From Dipteris shenzhenensis (taxonomy: Eukaryota > Polypodiophyta > Polypodiopsida > Gleicheniales): 64,000 bases of DNA. The translations under genes were made by a program, and so were the position numbers. The stretch's first letter is position 1. Each line of letters begins with the position of its first letter. Under the pieces are notes generated by a model. It saw nothing but the letters and a program-made list of their open reading frames with translations. It had not been told where the DNA came from and searched no databases. This document shows, piece by piece, positions 12,986 to 23,000 of the stretch. Location of the stretch: the NCBI GenBank assembly GCA_047967505.1, contig CM106538.1, one strand, 5' to 3'.

Positions 12986-13465
12986 CTCATTTAACACATG
13001 AGCATCTTGGTAGTTGATTCAAAGACCTTGAGATGCATCTCTGATAGCATGCTAAATTGAATGCACAAATTATAGATTCCACACATAATGTGAAGAGATA
13101 GGAAATAGACTAGCCTATGAGCTATATGAATGTACACTCCACTCTACTATAACACAAAGAGAATATGTGCTATGCACTAATGTGGTTTTCCCTAATTCCA
13201 TAAGGATTATTCATAGGTTAATTTACCTCCCTTTTCATTTGACACATGAGAATCTTGGTAGTTGATTTAAAGACTGTGAATGGATGCTATGATACCATGT
13301 TAAGCTATATACTCATAGATTCTAGATACACACACTGTGAAGAGATAGCGAAGATACACTAGCCTTCCAGCTATCCAAATGTACACTCTTTTCTCTAATA
13401 AAAAAAGACAATATGTGATATGCACTAATGTGGTATTCCCTATTTCCATAAGGATTATTCACACA
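12986..13465. repeat. Tandem duplication, about 240-bp units
   Basis: Two similar copies run from about 12986 to 13220 and from about 13228 to 13465. Shared landmarks are ACACATGAG-ATCTTGGTAGTTGATT, GAAGAGATAG, ATGTACACTC and TGTGATATGCACTAATGTGGT followed by CCATAAGGATTATTCA. The copies differ by many substitutions and small indels, so the duplication is old. Confidence 0.8.
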
Positions 13466-13713
13466 TAAACTTAGGCTCTTTCTAGCGTTCTCTAACTTCA
13501 ATAACCATCTACCACACATATACATCATATAGACATATGTCCCACGTATGTATGACCATTCCAATGACCCATACTTCAATAGACTCATTGATGGAAATAT
13601 GTACTTGGTGCTTATTACCTGAAGGAAAATTAAAATGAGAAATTTCAATCATCTAACTAGTGTTGAGAAGATGAGAAGGATTTGACAAACTAGCTAGCTT
13701 ATTGAATACTTGC

Positions 13714-13915
13714 TAGATTGGATAATTGGATCGAGGGAGTTGGATCCAAGGAGTAGGAAAAGAAAACAAAACATGAGAATATGTGTAGATTGGATAGTTG
13801 GATCTAGGGAGTTGGATCCAAGGAGTAGGCAAAGAAAACAAAACATGAGAATGTGTGTAGGAAGTAAGAACTAGTTGGTTGGATCCAAGGAGTAAGCAAA
13901 GAAAACAAACATTAC
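13714..13915. repeat. 72-bp tandem repeat, about 2.8 copies
   Basis: Units start at 13714, 13786 and 13858, an exact 72-base period. Each contains GAGTTGGATCCAAGGAGTA followed by AAAGAAAACAAAACATGAGAAT. The third unit is diverged at its start and truncated. Because 72 is a multiple of three, a repetitive open frame appears on the minus strand, but nothing suggests a gene. Confidence 0.85.
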
Positions 13916-16200
13916 ACATAAAAAAGCTCAGTGCATAAAGGGGACATGCATAATTTTGAGTGATGGAGATAGTAATCAATGAGTTGCAACTCGCCTAGGG
14001 ACTTAGGTAGTTGAGTCTAAGAATCATCCCTGCATCTTATTTTGAGGACATAAATTGCACATATCATTCCAAAAGAGTGGCAAATGGGAACTGACCCTAA
14101 AGGAACAGGTTGTTTGTCAACCAAACTTAGGGATTGGGGTTCTCCCAATTAGGGTTGTCTATGTATAACATTATAACCCTTATTATATCTGTTAAGAGAA
14201 GCAAGAAGAGAAGTGTATACTTTGTATAGAGACCCGAGGCTTGTGGTGGCTACCCGCTTCTCCTCTCCTCTCCTACCACTCCTCTCCTTTGATACTCCTA
14301 CTCTTTGCAGATCTCTTTTTTTTTGCCTCGGCACTTGAAATCCATGTAGTTTTGAAGCTTTTTTATCCTCTCCTAAGCCCTAGAGTGTTGTCCAACCACC
14401 ACCACTTCAAATTCATGCTATCTTTGTGCCTCACCACCATTAGGTCCTTAATACACTCTCACTTGATAGAAGATTTGTCTTGGACAAAATTTGAGAACAT
14501 AAAAACTCAATAGCCCACATAGATAGTGCCAAATGTGGCCATGGATTGAAACATGCAACCCAAACTTGCACAAAATACAACCCTCAAGACATGTGCTACT
14601 ACATAGGTAGCATAGTTACAAATAGTGCAAGTAGTGTAGCAGTACCTAAGAGCATGGATAGATGCGAATGATGTATGGACACATAGTAGAGAAAAAACAT
14701 GCAAGCAATACTAGACATACATAGCACAAACATAAACAGACTATACACATGGATTGATAGCACTACAATAGTGTCAATAATGAACTAATGCAATTGGTTG
14801 ATAGGTGTCACATGCAGCCCAAGAGAGCGCGCAGCCACATCACTGTAGATAGAATGCACACAAAAATTGATGTGTGTAGAGACACATGGTTTAAACACAC
14901 ATACAATGCATACACTATAGTAGACATAGCCATGTAAGAAGACTTGCAATCCATGTCATTATTTCACTAAACATTTGGTAGTTCTACACAGTTACTTTTT
15001 CATAGTCTAATTAGAACCTAGTACATGTGGCAATGCCACTTTTTCACCTTGTCACTACACAATTACTCACAATGACACCTTATCATTCCCATGTCATAGC
15101 ACAACTACATAGAATGATCTATAGTACCCTCATATGATCACATGCACAATGCACTTTATTTGTCCATTTCCAATTATAATTGTTGAAAAGTGTGCTTAAT
15201 TTCTTTATTCTTCATGGATAGAACTAATGTTGAACCCTTAGGTCAGTCCAGTGACCAAAAATAAAAGCTGATTAATAGTTAAAGTCAATTCAAGTAAGTT
15301 GCTACTGATACCTTAAAGTTGAGGTGGCAATCAGTACCCATATCAATATGCTTCTCAAAAATAAAAATTCCTAATCTAGTTCATTATGATTAAATAGCAC
15401 ATTTGGTTTGCATGTCAATTTGAACTAAAAACATTTCAAAATTCAAATGATCATACCTTCTTGCCATTTTATCATAATGAAACATCTTTGTACTAGATTC
15501 AAAAGTAGAACTTTCACTCGATATTGTATCATCTTTAAGGCTATTTCAGCCATTTTTTGGTAAAAGAAAGTTACTTTTCGAAGAGTTACAATTTTCTTGA
15601 TAACATATCAAAGCATGATGACATTATCTCCCTTGATCATAGTATAGCAAATTGGAAGATAGAAATTTTGGCATTTGAAATTTGGTTTAAAGAAACTTAC
15701 AACTACACAATCTAAAACCGATGCTGATGATTGGGTAGAATGGGATGAGAAAGATGAAATCATACCTACCATTCAGGACAAAAACAACCCAATCATGAAT
15801 GCAATGCCTTAAAAAACAAAATTGTTACAAAACAATTGTCAAGAGTTCCCTTAGTTGAGAATAAATTGAACATTGCAAAGTGAGAATCATTCCAAAAAAG
15901 TCCAGATATTACTAAGGCTAAAGGATTTAGCAAACCAATTGGATGCAATTGATCACAAAGCTAACAATGCAAGATTGGTGTGAATTGCCTCAAATGGATT
16001 AGGCAAATAATATGAATAATTTGTAATTGCCATGGTTACTAAGAAAATCCCCTTACCTTTAAGATAACTGATATGGAATAGATTCAGAGAGGAGGATCCA
16101 ATTAAAAAAAAGGTTATGAACAAGTGTTTATAGCTAGAGGCCATGGTTTCCATAGAGAGAAGTGCCCATTTCAAGCCTAGAGAGAGGCAAACCATATGCC
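13916..16200. other. Intergenic transposon-like sequence, unassigned
   Basis: The stretch 14090-14420 has LTR-like features (a CT-rich leader, TATA-like tracts), but no ends or primer site were found. The stretch 14520-15180 is rich in dispersed ACATAG/CATAGCAC words. A short peptide-like read (DADDWVEWDEKDEI...) near 15720-15780 resembles acidic gag-type sequence but could not be assigned. No gene is supported. Confidence 0.35.
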
Positions 16201-16211
16201 AAAGGCTATAG

Positions 16212-16450
16212 CACTACTACACATGGGCCTTATTCTGACGGTTAAGCATCGATGTTTAGCACACATAGTGCTAATCATCGGTAAGCTTAGCAGGCTTTTT
16301 AAGTGTCGCTATATAAACGTTGCTATACAGTGACATTTGCCAAAGTTGTAAAAGGTCATTATAGAGCAACTATAGAGCAACTCTGAGACACTTTCCTATA
16401 GCAATGTTTTACAAAGAGTGTTTTTTCCCACACTGACATTTAAAGATAGT
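16212..16450. repeat. CACTA terminal and subterminal repeat region
   Basis: After the CACTACTACA terminus come short inverted and direct words: AAGCATCGATG with CTAATCATCGG, TAGAGCAACTATAGAGCAACT, CGTTGCTATACAGTGAC and a later CACTGACATTT. CACTA transposases bind such arrays. The array identifies this as an element end, on the 3' side of the transposase gene. Confidence 0.7.
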
Positions 16451-16837
16451 TTTTTCCAATGATATTTTTTTTTTTTTTCATACATGTTTGATCTTTTGAA
16501 AGAATAAAAGTACAAGAGCATGTACATCAAGTTTGAAGTTCATATATTCATGTCCAAGTTTGAGATGAAAAAAAATCAATGAAAAGCATTTACATCAATG
16601 CTTCATTTTAAGTCAAGTCTAGCACGCCAAACAAGTCTATCTCCAACTCTATACCGAGTTGATCTCCTATATCATCATTGTACTCTGCATCGTACGTTCA
16701 CCTAAGACTTGATCATCTTCTTCAATAAAGTCGGGTGATTCTTGATGTAAAACATTAGTGGGGCTAAACAGGGACACAACAAGCCCTATTTTGCCCTGCT
16801 AATGTTTTTTGAATGCTTTTATGACTCTCTTTCGTGC

Positions 16838-17083
16838 TCGGGGGGGTCACTCATCATATGTAACTCTATCACGTGAGTTCAACAAAAGGATATTTTTTAT
16901 TTCTAAAATTTACAGAAATAAATATACATAAGCGACTATTTTAAATAGTTTTGGAAAAAAATTACAGATTTGTATAGAAAAGGGGTATATTTTATTAATG
17001 AAAAATTTTACAGATAAGGGATTTTAAATATAGGCCGTGAACTCACGTGATATAGAGGGTTTGTACATAGTGACCCCCCCGAG
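16838..17083. mobile_element. 246-bp MITE with ~45-bp terminal inverted repeats and 9-bp TSD
   Basis: The left end TCGGGGGGGTCACT and right end AGTGACCCCCCCGA are inverted. The symmetry continues inwards for about 45 bases to CACGTGAGTTCA / TGAACTCACGTG. The 9-mer CTTTCGTGC stands directly outside at 16829-16837 and again at 17084-17092, a perfect target-site duplication. A 9-bp duplication is typical of Mutator-like elements, so a non-autonomous MULE is the best guess. The inside is AT-rich and non-coding. It is nested in the CACTA element, so it inserted later. Confidence 0.85.
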
Positions 17084-17329
17084 CTTTCGTGCATGTCTTA
17101 TACTAACACATTCATGCACGCTTGTAGGACTTGTTACACAAGTGGGTACCATGCTTGTCTTGTTTATGGGCCGGGTTTGAAACCGCTTGCATGATGCTCC
17201 AAACATATGAGAAAAAATGTTTATGAAGGTCATGCTTGATACCTTCTGCTGGACCATCTCGCGCGTGGAGGCCATCTTGTTCCACCACCACCATATTTGA
17301 AGGCAAGTGATTGGATTTAGGCTTAGAGG

Positions 17330-17512
17330 GTGAATGGAGAGGAGCCTCCTCTTGGTATGAGGAGGCTATCCATCTTTCACGAGCTTCCTTATTGGCATCA
17401 GTTTCAAATCAATCCTCTCTTGGATTCCATGCATATCTTCAAGAATGTGGGGGATACTATTTGGGCACACTTGGTTGCACAACAACACAAAGCAACTATA
17501 GACGTGCTTTAA
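17330..17512 (+). pseudogene. Tnp2 transposase fragment on the opposite strand, intron-less
   Basis: The plus-strand frame contains PPLGMRRLSIFHELPYW and LLDSMHIFKNVGDTIWAHL. These match the Tnp2 core of the minus-strand gene (SIFYHLPYW and LLDPMHIFKNVASTIWEHL, near 20100-20180) but on the other strand. In the main gene an intron (20183-20256) separates GMSR from YSIF; here the same point is contiguous. The piece is about 60 codons and ends in unrelated repeats. It could come from another CACTA family member without this intron, or from a spliced copy. It has no start context or continuation, so it is a fragment. Confidence 0.8.
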
Positions 17513-17790
17513 AGATGCACAAAATAACGGGCACGTCTATAGGCATTGCTTTAGTAGAGGAATTACGGGTGCATCTACAAGCGCATCTAACAACTCGTCT
17601 ATTTGCGCGTGTATTAACACGTCTATTTGCGCGTCTAAACTGAGAAAATAAGGACCCGTCTAACATCGGGTTTATCAGCGTGTCTATTGGCGCATGTATT
17701 AGCACATTTATCTGCACGTTTACACTGAGAATCAGATGCGCATTTAGATGCATAGATAGACGCAAACCAGAGAATACAGAAAGTGAGATT
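17500..17790. repeat. Short GCGCGTCTA-type subterminal repeats
   Basis: Variants of a 9-12-base word (GCACGTCTA, GCGCATCTAA, GCGCGTCTAAAC, GCGTGTCTA, GCGCATTTAGATGC, TAGACGC) occur about every 15-25 bases in both orientations. Arrays of this kind are typical of the transposase-binding subterminal regions of CACTA elements. Confidence 0.6.
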
Positions 17791-17953
17791 TTGGTGTACA
17801 TCATTGCTTTCCAAACATTGCACATGATTACCAAAGCACATAATTTTAACAAAAACATCAATGCTTTTTTGCAAGCCCACATCTACAAGAATTAAGTGAG
17901 GTGAGGAGAATGAAACAATATGTAAAATAGTTTTGCCAATATCAATGATGGGG

Positions 17954-18327
17954 CTATGGCTCAATCTCATCCTCAATGAGATCAACCCTTGCCAAACTAT
18001 CTACTTCAAAATCCAAACAAGTGTTTAGATCCACAACTACATTCAACCCACTACTACTTGTACTACTCATGTGCTACTCATGTGCTCATCGAAATCAGCA
18101 TCACCAATGGTAGGCTCGTCCTCACGGGTAATGGCCTCAATATCTGTACTATCTCCTATCTTATGATCACCCTCCTCTCTCGTATCACGGTCATCATCAC
18201 GTCTATGGCCATGATCATCCTCCATACGCTCCATATTAGTAAATGTACTATACATCACTTTGGAACGTGGCATAATAGGTATGACATGCCACCATCTATT
18301 ATTATCCACCATTGGTTGATAGACAAC
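17954..18327 (-). pseudogene. CACTA exon 9: acidic C-terminus with an 11-bp duplication
   Basis: After VVYQPMVDNNRWWHVI comes a strongly acidic, hydrophilic tail (DDHGHRRDDDRDTREEGD...). The frame stops at TGA inside a tandem 11-mer (ATGAGTAGCAC / ATGAGTAGTAC on the minus strand, near 18060-18085). With one copy of the 11-mer, the frame would continue to a TAG at 17954-17956. The duplication is therefore a frame-breaking mutation. Confidence 0.7.
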
Positions 18328-18410
18328 CTAATTCAAACACAAATACAATCATATTATTTTTGTTGCATCAAATATTTAAAAGCGAGTATTTTTATATGTG
18401 TGCACAGTAC

Positions 18411-18746
18411 CTGTTCACATTATTGCAGTAGTACTAGTGTGTCCTTCCTACTTTGCCAAAACTTTGTGGAGTCAATAGTTACAAAGCCACTTGCATGGCG
18501 TTTGATTGTTGCATTAGGGCCTCTTTCCACCACGTCCTTAAACCACTTTACATCCAAAACATACACAAAGAAGCGTCGAAAGTCAAGCTTAATAATATCT
18601 TGGATTATGCCACAATAATCATCCATGGCTCCATTGGCTCCCTCAAAGCTAGCAATGACGCCACAATCTTGTGTGTTTCTCTTATCATCAATCCGTTGTG
18701 TTCGAAAATGCTTGCCCTCACACCATATAGCATTGAACATAGTGCA
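18411..18746 (-). pseudogene. CACTA exon 8: DUF4216 region
   Basis: It encodes DYCGIIQDIIKLDF, VYVLDVKWFKDVVERGPNAT and GFVTIDSTKFWQSRKDTLVLL. This is the DUF4216 block found in the C-terminal part of CACTA proteins. A TAA interrupts the frame five codons before the GTACTG donor. The next frame resumes at VVYQPMVDNNRWWHVI, matching the expected continuation. Confidence 0.85.
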
Positions 18747-18828
18747 CTACACCAAGAAAAAATCAATTAAATAAGCAATCTAAATTATTGAAAGCTCCTA
18801 ACTTATGTATAACATTCTATATACCAAC

Positions 18829-19525
18829 CTTGCTCATGCATCCCCTAGCATACTCCCATTCTTCCATTGTGATATGCATCCCCTCATCTTTCTCTACTTT
18901 CTCCATTTCATCAAGTAGCCAATCCACATGAATATCCTTTGGAAGTGCTCCTAGATACTGAGGGTATGGCACACGAGATCTGTGGTGTGTACGAAAGAGG
19001 GCCCTTTCTTCTTGTCTTCTTGCCTTTGCATCCTCGTATCTTGTCACCCATCTTTTCATCACATCACTATTAAGCACGCAAAAGAGGTTGATACTATTAT
19101 GCAACTCCGTGTCTATTACTTTGTTGTGTCCTTTCCCTTGAGGTACAATAGAGGTCATCCTTAGGTCTTCATCATCTCTCCATAGTCGTGGGAGAGAGCT
19201 ATCCACATCAACAAGAAACTCAGAAATATATACAAGTGACTCTTGTACCAACCAACCCTCAGCCATGCTACCTTCGGGTCTTGCATTTTGTCTCACGAAG
19301 CCCTTCAAGGTCTTCATGAAGTGCTCGAGGAAGAACAACCATCATGCATGTATAGTACCGCATATAGCAATCTCATCCACCAAATGCACTATAAGATCTT
19401 ATAAGATGTAGTTGGCTTGTGAGAATAGAAGTGGAGATGTCTCCTCCACTAAACAAACCACCTCCACTGACATAACTCGAGCATTCTCAAGCGTGGTGGG
19501 ATCTATTTCCTTTGAGCTCACATAC
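18829..19525 (-). pseudogene. CACTA exon 7: DUF4218 region with two stop codons
   Basis: The frame starts YVSSKEIDPTTLENARVMSV and reaches LVHLVDEIAI, then FFLEHFMKTLKGFVRQNARP and MAEGWLVQESLVYISEFL. This is the DUF4218 block that follows Tnp2 in plant CACTA genes. In-frame TAA (before DLIVHLVDEI) and TGA (in IHA-stop-WLFFLEH, where the family has an Arg) interrupt it. The TGA is one C-to-T change from CGA. The end (YARGCMSK) precedes a GTTGGT donor. Confidence 0.85.
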
Positions 19526-19616
19526 CTAGATATGAAAAAGTACAGCATATTAGCAATATGCATTCAAACTTGCATGGAGCATTGATACGCATCATATTTT
19601 GTATCATATAAAGTAC

Positions 19617-20182
19617 CTCACAAGCTCGCCCATCTTGTAAATACAATCTTTCACGTCCTTCGATGCACTACGTGAAATGCTAGTAGGTAGTATGAACTGA
19701 ACCCACGAGGAGGTGGTTGATTAGTTGCTTATAATTATTCACTCACAAATTTGAAAGGAAAAAGATATTATGCACATGAAATACTTACTTGGAGCATCTT
19801 GTGCCAATCATGAGATTTCAAGCCATATAATTGCTCTACACCTCTTTTCTTGCTCTTTGTAAAGGCTCCCTTCAAACACCTCATGCATCTAGTGGGAGTA
19901 CGAATTGTAGTAATAGCGTGCTTCACCGTCACCATCTCTAGCTTTGATAAGTTCATCCACAGTGCACGAGGTAAAAAAACACGCCCATTTGGTCTCTCTT
20001 GTGGCCAAGATTCACGCATCCTCCCTGTGGTACGTAGATCCTCCCTTATGCCTGCGGAATCTCGTGTCCCATTCAAATGCTCCCAAATGGTAGATGCCAC
20101 ATTCTTGAAGATATGCATGGGATCAAGCAGGTGATTGATCTTGAGGTGGGACCAATATGGTAAATGATAAAAGATGGAGTAT
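19617..20182 (-). pseudogene. CACTA exons 5-6: C-terminal half of Tnp2 transposase
   Basis: Exon 5 (19789-20182) starts YSIFYHLPYW and includes LLDPMHIFKNVASTIWEHL, the D-x-MH-x2-KNV signature of Tnp2. It ends with GLKSHDWHKMLQ, another family landmark. After a 92-base intron (19697-19788) the small exon 6 (19617-19696) supplies FILPTSISRSASKDVKD. The family uses an RNase H-like DDE fold; I can place the Asp residues but not the last Glu with confidence. Confidence 0.85.
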
Positions 20183-20256
20183 CTAAACAAAATAAAGTGT
20201 TAGCGGGCAATCTTTATTTCCAGCCAATATAGCACACAATAGTTACAAACCCTTAC

Positions 20257-21314
20257 CGGCTCATGCCAAGTGGTGGAGGAGTCATGGAACCGTCCCATAT
20301 TCTCATCCAATCTCTTGCAGTGAGTGATTGTGGGAGGACTTCATTCCAAGGGGCAACATATCTAGGATGATCAGGTGGGAGAAATCGATGGTGATTCTCA
20401 TAGATGACCTTATTCAATGCGTCTGCCCGTGAGGCAACTAGCGAAGGGCCACAAACAGGACATGCATGGTAAGCCGATGTAGTGAGACCTGAACAATAGA
20501 CACAATTAAGAGTTGAAGGTGGGTTTAGGGTGCCACATCCTTTGCCTATTCATAATTAGAAGTGCAATGCTTACCTGAACACTCGCCATAGCCTGGGAAG
20601 TCATGCATCATCCACATCAAGATTGCTTTGCAGTTGAAGTCTCGTGATGAGAGAGGCCTACTCACATCATGCACCTCGATACCTCTCCAAAGTATCTCTA
20701 GCTCGTCAATCAAAGGCTCCAAATAAACATAAGGGTTTTTGACTTTATGTTTCCGTGGAATTAGAAGGGACATCATAACATGTCCTTTCTTAATAGCCAT
20801 AGAGGGTGGAAGATTATAATTCACCAATATCACTGGCCATACACTGTAAGACATGCTTTTGAGACCAAATGGGTTCACATCATCCATACCCAATCCAAGT
20901 CTCAAGCTCCTAGGTTCTTCCTTGAAGCTTGGCCATGTGTCTTCAATATGCTTCCACGCAGGAGAGTCCGCGGGAGTTCTCCACTTGCCATCGATTGATC
21001 GATGGGAGGAATGCCATGACATGAGCTCTGCAATAGATTTGCACTTGAACATATGTTGGATGCGAGGGATTATGGGAAAATGTCGCAGAACCTTACGAGG
21101 CACATCCAAAGTTTTGAGATCTGCTCTATATCTTGCCTCTCCACAAGTAGGACACTCTCTTGCATCCTTATGTAGTCCACGAAACAAAACGCAATCATTG
21201 ACACATGCATGGATGCACTTGTAATCTAATCCTCCAAGAGAGGTCACATGTTGCCTTGCCATATCTCTTGAGGTCGGTAATTTATTCTCCCTTGGAAGCA
21301 TTTTACACAATAGC
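20257..21314 (-). pseudogene. CACTA exons 3-4: N-terminal half of Tnp2 transposase
   Basis: Exon 3 (20575-21314) reads through the conserved Tnp2 order. It starts with LLCKMLPRENKLPTS, then has ACVNDCVLFR and CPTCGEARYR (a CxxC pair), PRKVLRHFPIIPRIQ, GLGMDDVNPFG (a likely catalytic Asp) and SVWPVILVNYNLPPSM, and ends with MWMMHDFPGYGECSG. The next frame, in exon 4 (20257-20488), gives ACPVCGPSLVASRADALNKV and TARDWMRIWDG and ends PPPLGMSR. The 86-base intron 20489-20574 has GTAAGC and TTCAG borders. These exons contain no stops, so this part decays more slowly or is younger than the rest. Confidence 0.85.
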
Positions 21315-21847
21315 CTGCACGTGAAGACCATAAATGAGGAAAAGCATTCGAGTAATTGACCCACTAGCATAATTCTCCATGTTTGCAAAATAGACTTTAA
21401 AGCTTACTTGAGTAATACATTCAAACTTGCATTGCTCCATCCATAGATGGTTTGCAAGTTTAGTAACTCAAGGGAGGCACGTAGAATAGAGAATGTGCAC
21501 CCCTCAAACACTGGAGTCGATGCTGCAGTAAAAAGATCATCCTGCTCCATGCTATTATCCCTTCCTTGATGGACATATAAATCTCGAACCATATCATCAA
21601 ACACCTCCTCCTCCATGGCTTCATGAGGTAATGGCGGAGGGCTACTATCACCATCACTCCATGAATCCATAACGGTCCCTCCTGAAGATCCCACCTCATA
21701 TCACCAACGCTTCGCCTCCTCATGGCGAGCATAGGGCAACATATGCGGGTGTGGCACTGCATCCTGTATCAAATTAAAATGGGATCATAACTTAAACATA
21801 TGAACACCCATAGGTATCTCAATCAACCTTAACTTACAAGCTCTTAC

Positions 21848-22045
21848 CCTGTTTATGGTCACATCCCATTCTCCATACTTTGAGATATGATTGAGTGTAA
21901 TCCTGCGTGCACAATACATGTTTCCTCGACATCGATCACACATACATTTGATTTTTTGCTCCAACCACATTTCGCGATGGTGGATACGGAGGGATTCATC
22001 CTCACTGGAGTCGACTTTAATTTTGCCAACCCTTGTCTCTACCAA
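21848..22045 (-). pseudogene. CACTA exon 1: transposase-associated Cys-rich domain
   Basis: The encoded segment contains a C-x-C-x2-C pattern (KIKCMCDRCRG) followed by an ITLNHISKYGEWD stretch. This matches the layout of the plant transposase-associated domain that precedes Tnp2 (a Cys cluster, then V/I..H....G). It ends in INR followed by a GTAAGA donor. The start is uncertain because no in-frame ATG is seen nearby. Confidence 0.6.
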
Positions 22046-22100
22046 GTGAAGGCCATTTAATAATATAATGAGAACTGATCCTCCCCTTTTATTATAATAT

Positions 22101-23000
22101 AATCACAACATCTCACATGTTTGATATGCCAAGTAGTATTGAAACCTTTTGATGAGGTACAATCATCAGCATGACTTAATACTTGTTTTTAATAAAACTA
22201 AAGGACTTGATTTTGGTAGATTGTACCACTTTAAGCTAGCATGACTTCATAGTTGTTTTTAATAAAACTAAAGGACTCAATTTTCAATTATGATGACGCT
22301 AGCTTAAAGTGGTAGAATGTACCATCAATGGAGTTCATGCTTGTAACACAACTAGATCAATGGTAGTTTTTGAAAAGCATTCAATGACAAAATGTAATCC
22401 TTCCTTAGCTTACAAGACAAAGTATTCAATCTATATAAAGGTATCATCTCTTATCAAATGATAAAGATATAAGCCAAAAATTCTATAAGCCCTATCTCTC
22501 CGATCTAGTACATGCATTAAAACCATGACTAGAGATCTCACCTGTGTTGGGTTAGCTTGGACCCTTCTCACAAATTTGTTTGTACAACCTATGATGTGAA
22601 ATCTCACCTTTGTTGGGTTAGCTTTGACCCTTCCTATATCTTATAAACAATTAAATAAAGTCCCGAGGGAGAAAAGTACATTGAGAAAGAAATTACATAA
22701 ATCATTGCTCACACAATCCTAGGTACGAGGTGAGGTGGATTGCAAAAAATACCATTTTTGAATTTCTATTCTATATTTGCTGGAAGTCTTGGAAATTTTG
22801 ATATAAAAGATCTATGATTGGAAGTTCTTTAAACAGGTTGCCAAGGAAATAAAATGTAAACGTAGTGAAAAGTCCGTGATGGGAATGAGTTTTCTAACAT
22901 TTCATGGAAGCTTTAAGTTTTCATGAAATGAATAAACATAGTGAAAGATGTGTAATGTGAATGAGTTTTCTAACATCTCATGAAAGCGTTAAGGCACACG
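22101..23000. repeat. Spacer with small direct and inverted repeats
   Basis: A 45-base segment (GCATGACTT-ATA-TTGTTTTTAATAAAACTAAAGGACT) occurs at about 22170 and 22239. ACCACTTTAAGCTAGC (22225-22240) is perfectly inverted at 22298-22313. A CTCACCT-TGTTGGGTTAGCTT-GACCCTTC segment occurs at 22538 and 22604. A third pair (AGTGAAA..AATGAGTTTTCTAACAT-TCATG) lies at about 22864 and 22940. These could be remnants of the missing CACTA 5' subterminal zone, but that is not shown. Confidence 0.5.

Larger units (their letters stand above)
17954..22045 (-). pseudogene. CACTA transposase gene, nine-exon model (Tnp2-DUF4218-DUF4216), disrupted
   Basis: Joining frames at good GT-AG sites gives these exons (minus strand, 5' to 3'): 21848-22045 or slightly beyond, 21408-21763, 20575-21314, 20257-20488, 19789-20182, 19617-19696, 18829-19525, 18411-18746 and 17954-18327. 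Introns inside the model are 74-97 bases. Family domains follow in the normal CACTA order. Four in-frame stops are visible: TGA in exon 2, TAA and TGA in exon 7, TAA near the end of exon 8. An 11-bp tandem duplication in exon 9 shifts the frame. No ATG precedes exon 1 in frame (the open frame begins at a TTG), so the true start is missing or lies upstream. It was once an autonomous transposase and is now dead. Confidence 0.85.
16212..22100 (-). mobile_element. CACTA (En/Spm, CMC) DNA transposon, inactivated
   Basis: The left end starts CACTACTACACATGGGCC at 16212. It is followed by the hairpin-prone words usual for CACTA ends (GTCGCTAT, GTTGCTATA, CAGTGACATTT). On the minus strand lies a complete CACTA-type gene in nine exons encoding a transposase-associated N-terminus, the Tnp2 core, DUF4218 and DUF4216. 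The matching right-hand end (reading GTAGTAGTG) was not found up to 24.4 kb. That border is therefore a guess, and the element may have lost its 5' end. Coding damage and nested insertions (see separate entries) show that it cannot move by itself. Confidence 0.85.

Noticed and set aside
13713-13979. Minus-strand 88-codon frame with repeated YTHSHVLF motif
   Set aside because: It only translates the 72-bp minisatellite, whose period is a multiple of three.
16200-17110. A CRISPR-like or phage-related repeat array
   Set aside because: The repeats are subterminal transposon words and a MITE; the introns and gene content are those of a plant.
17989-18618. Plus-strand frame of 209 codons
   Set aside because: It is the reverse strand of CACTA exons 8-9, which have clear family matches on the minus strand.
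22132-22141. AAGTAGTATTG as a possible right CACTA terminus
   Set aside because: The match to the expected GTAGTAGTG end is too short and diverged, and the neighbouring bases do not mirror the left end.
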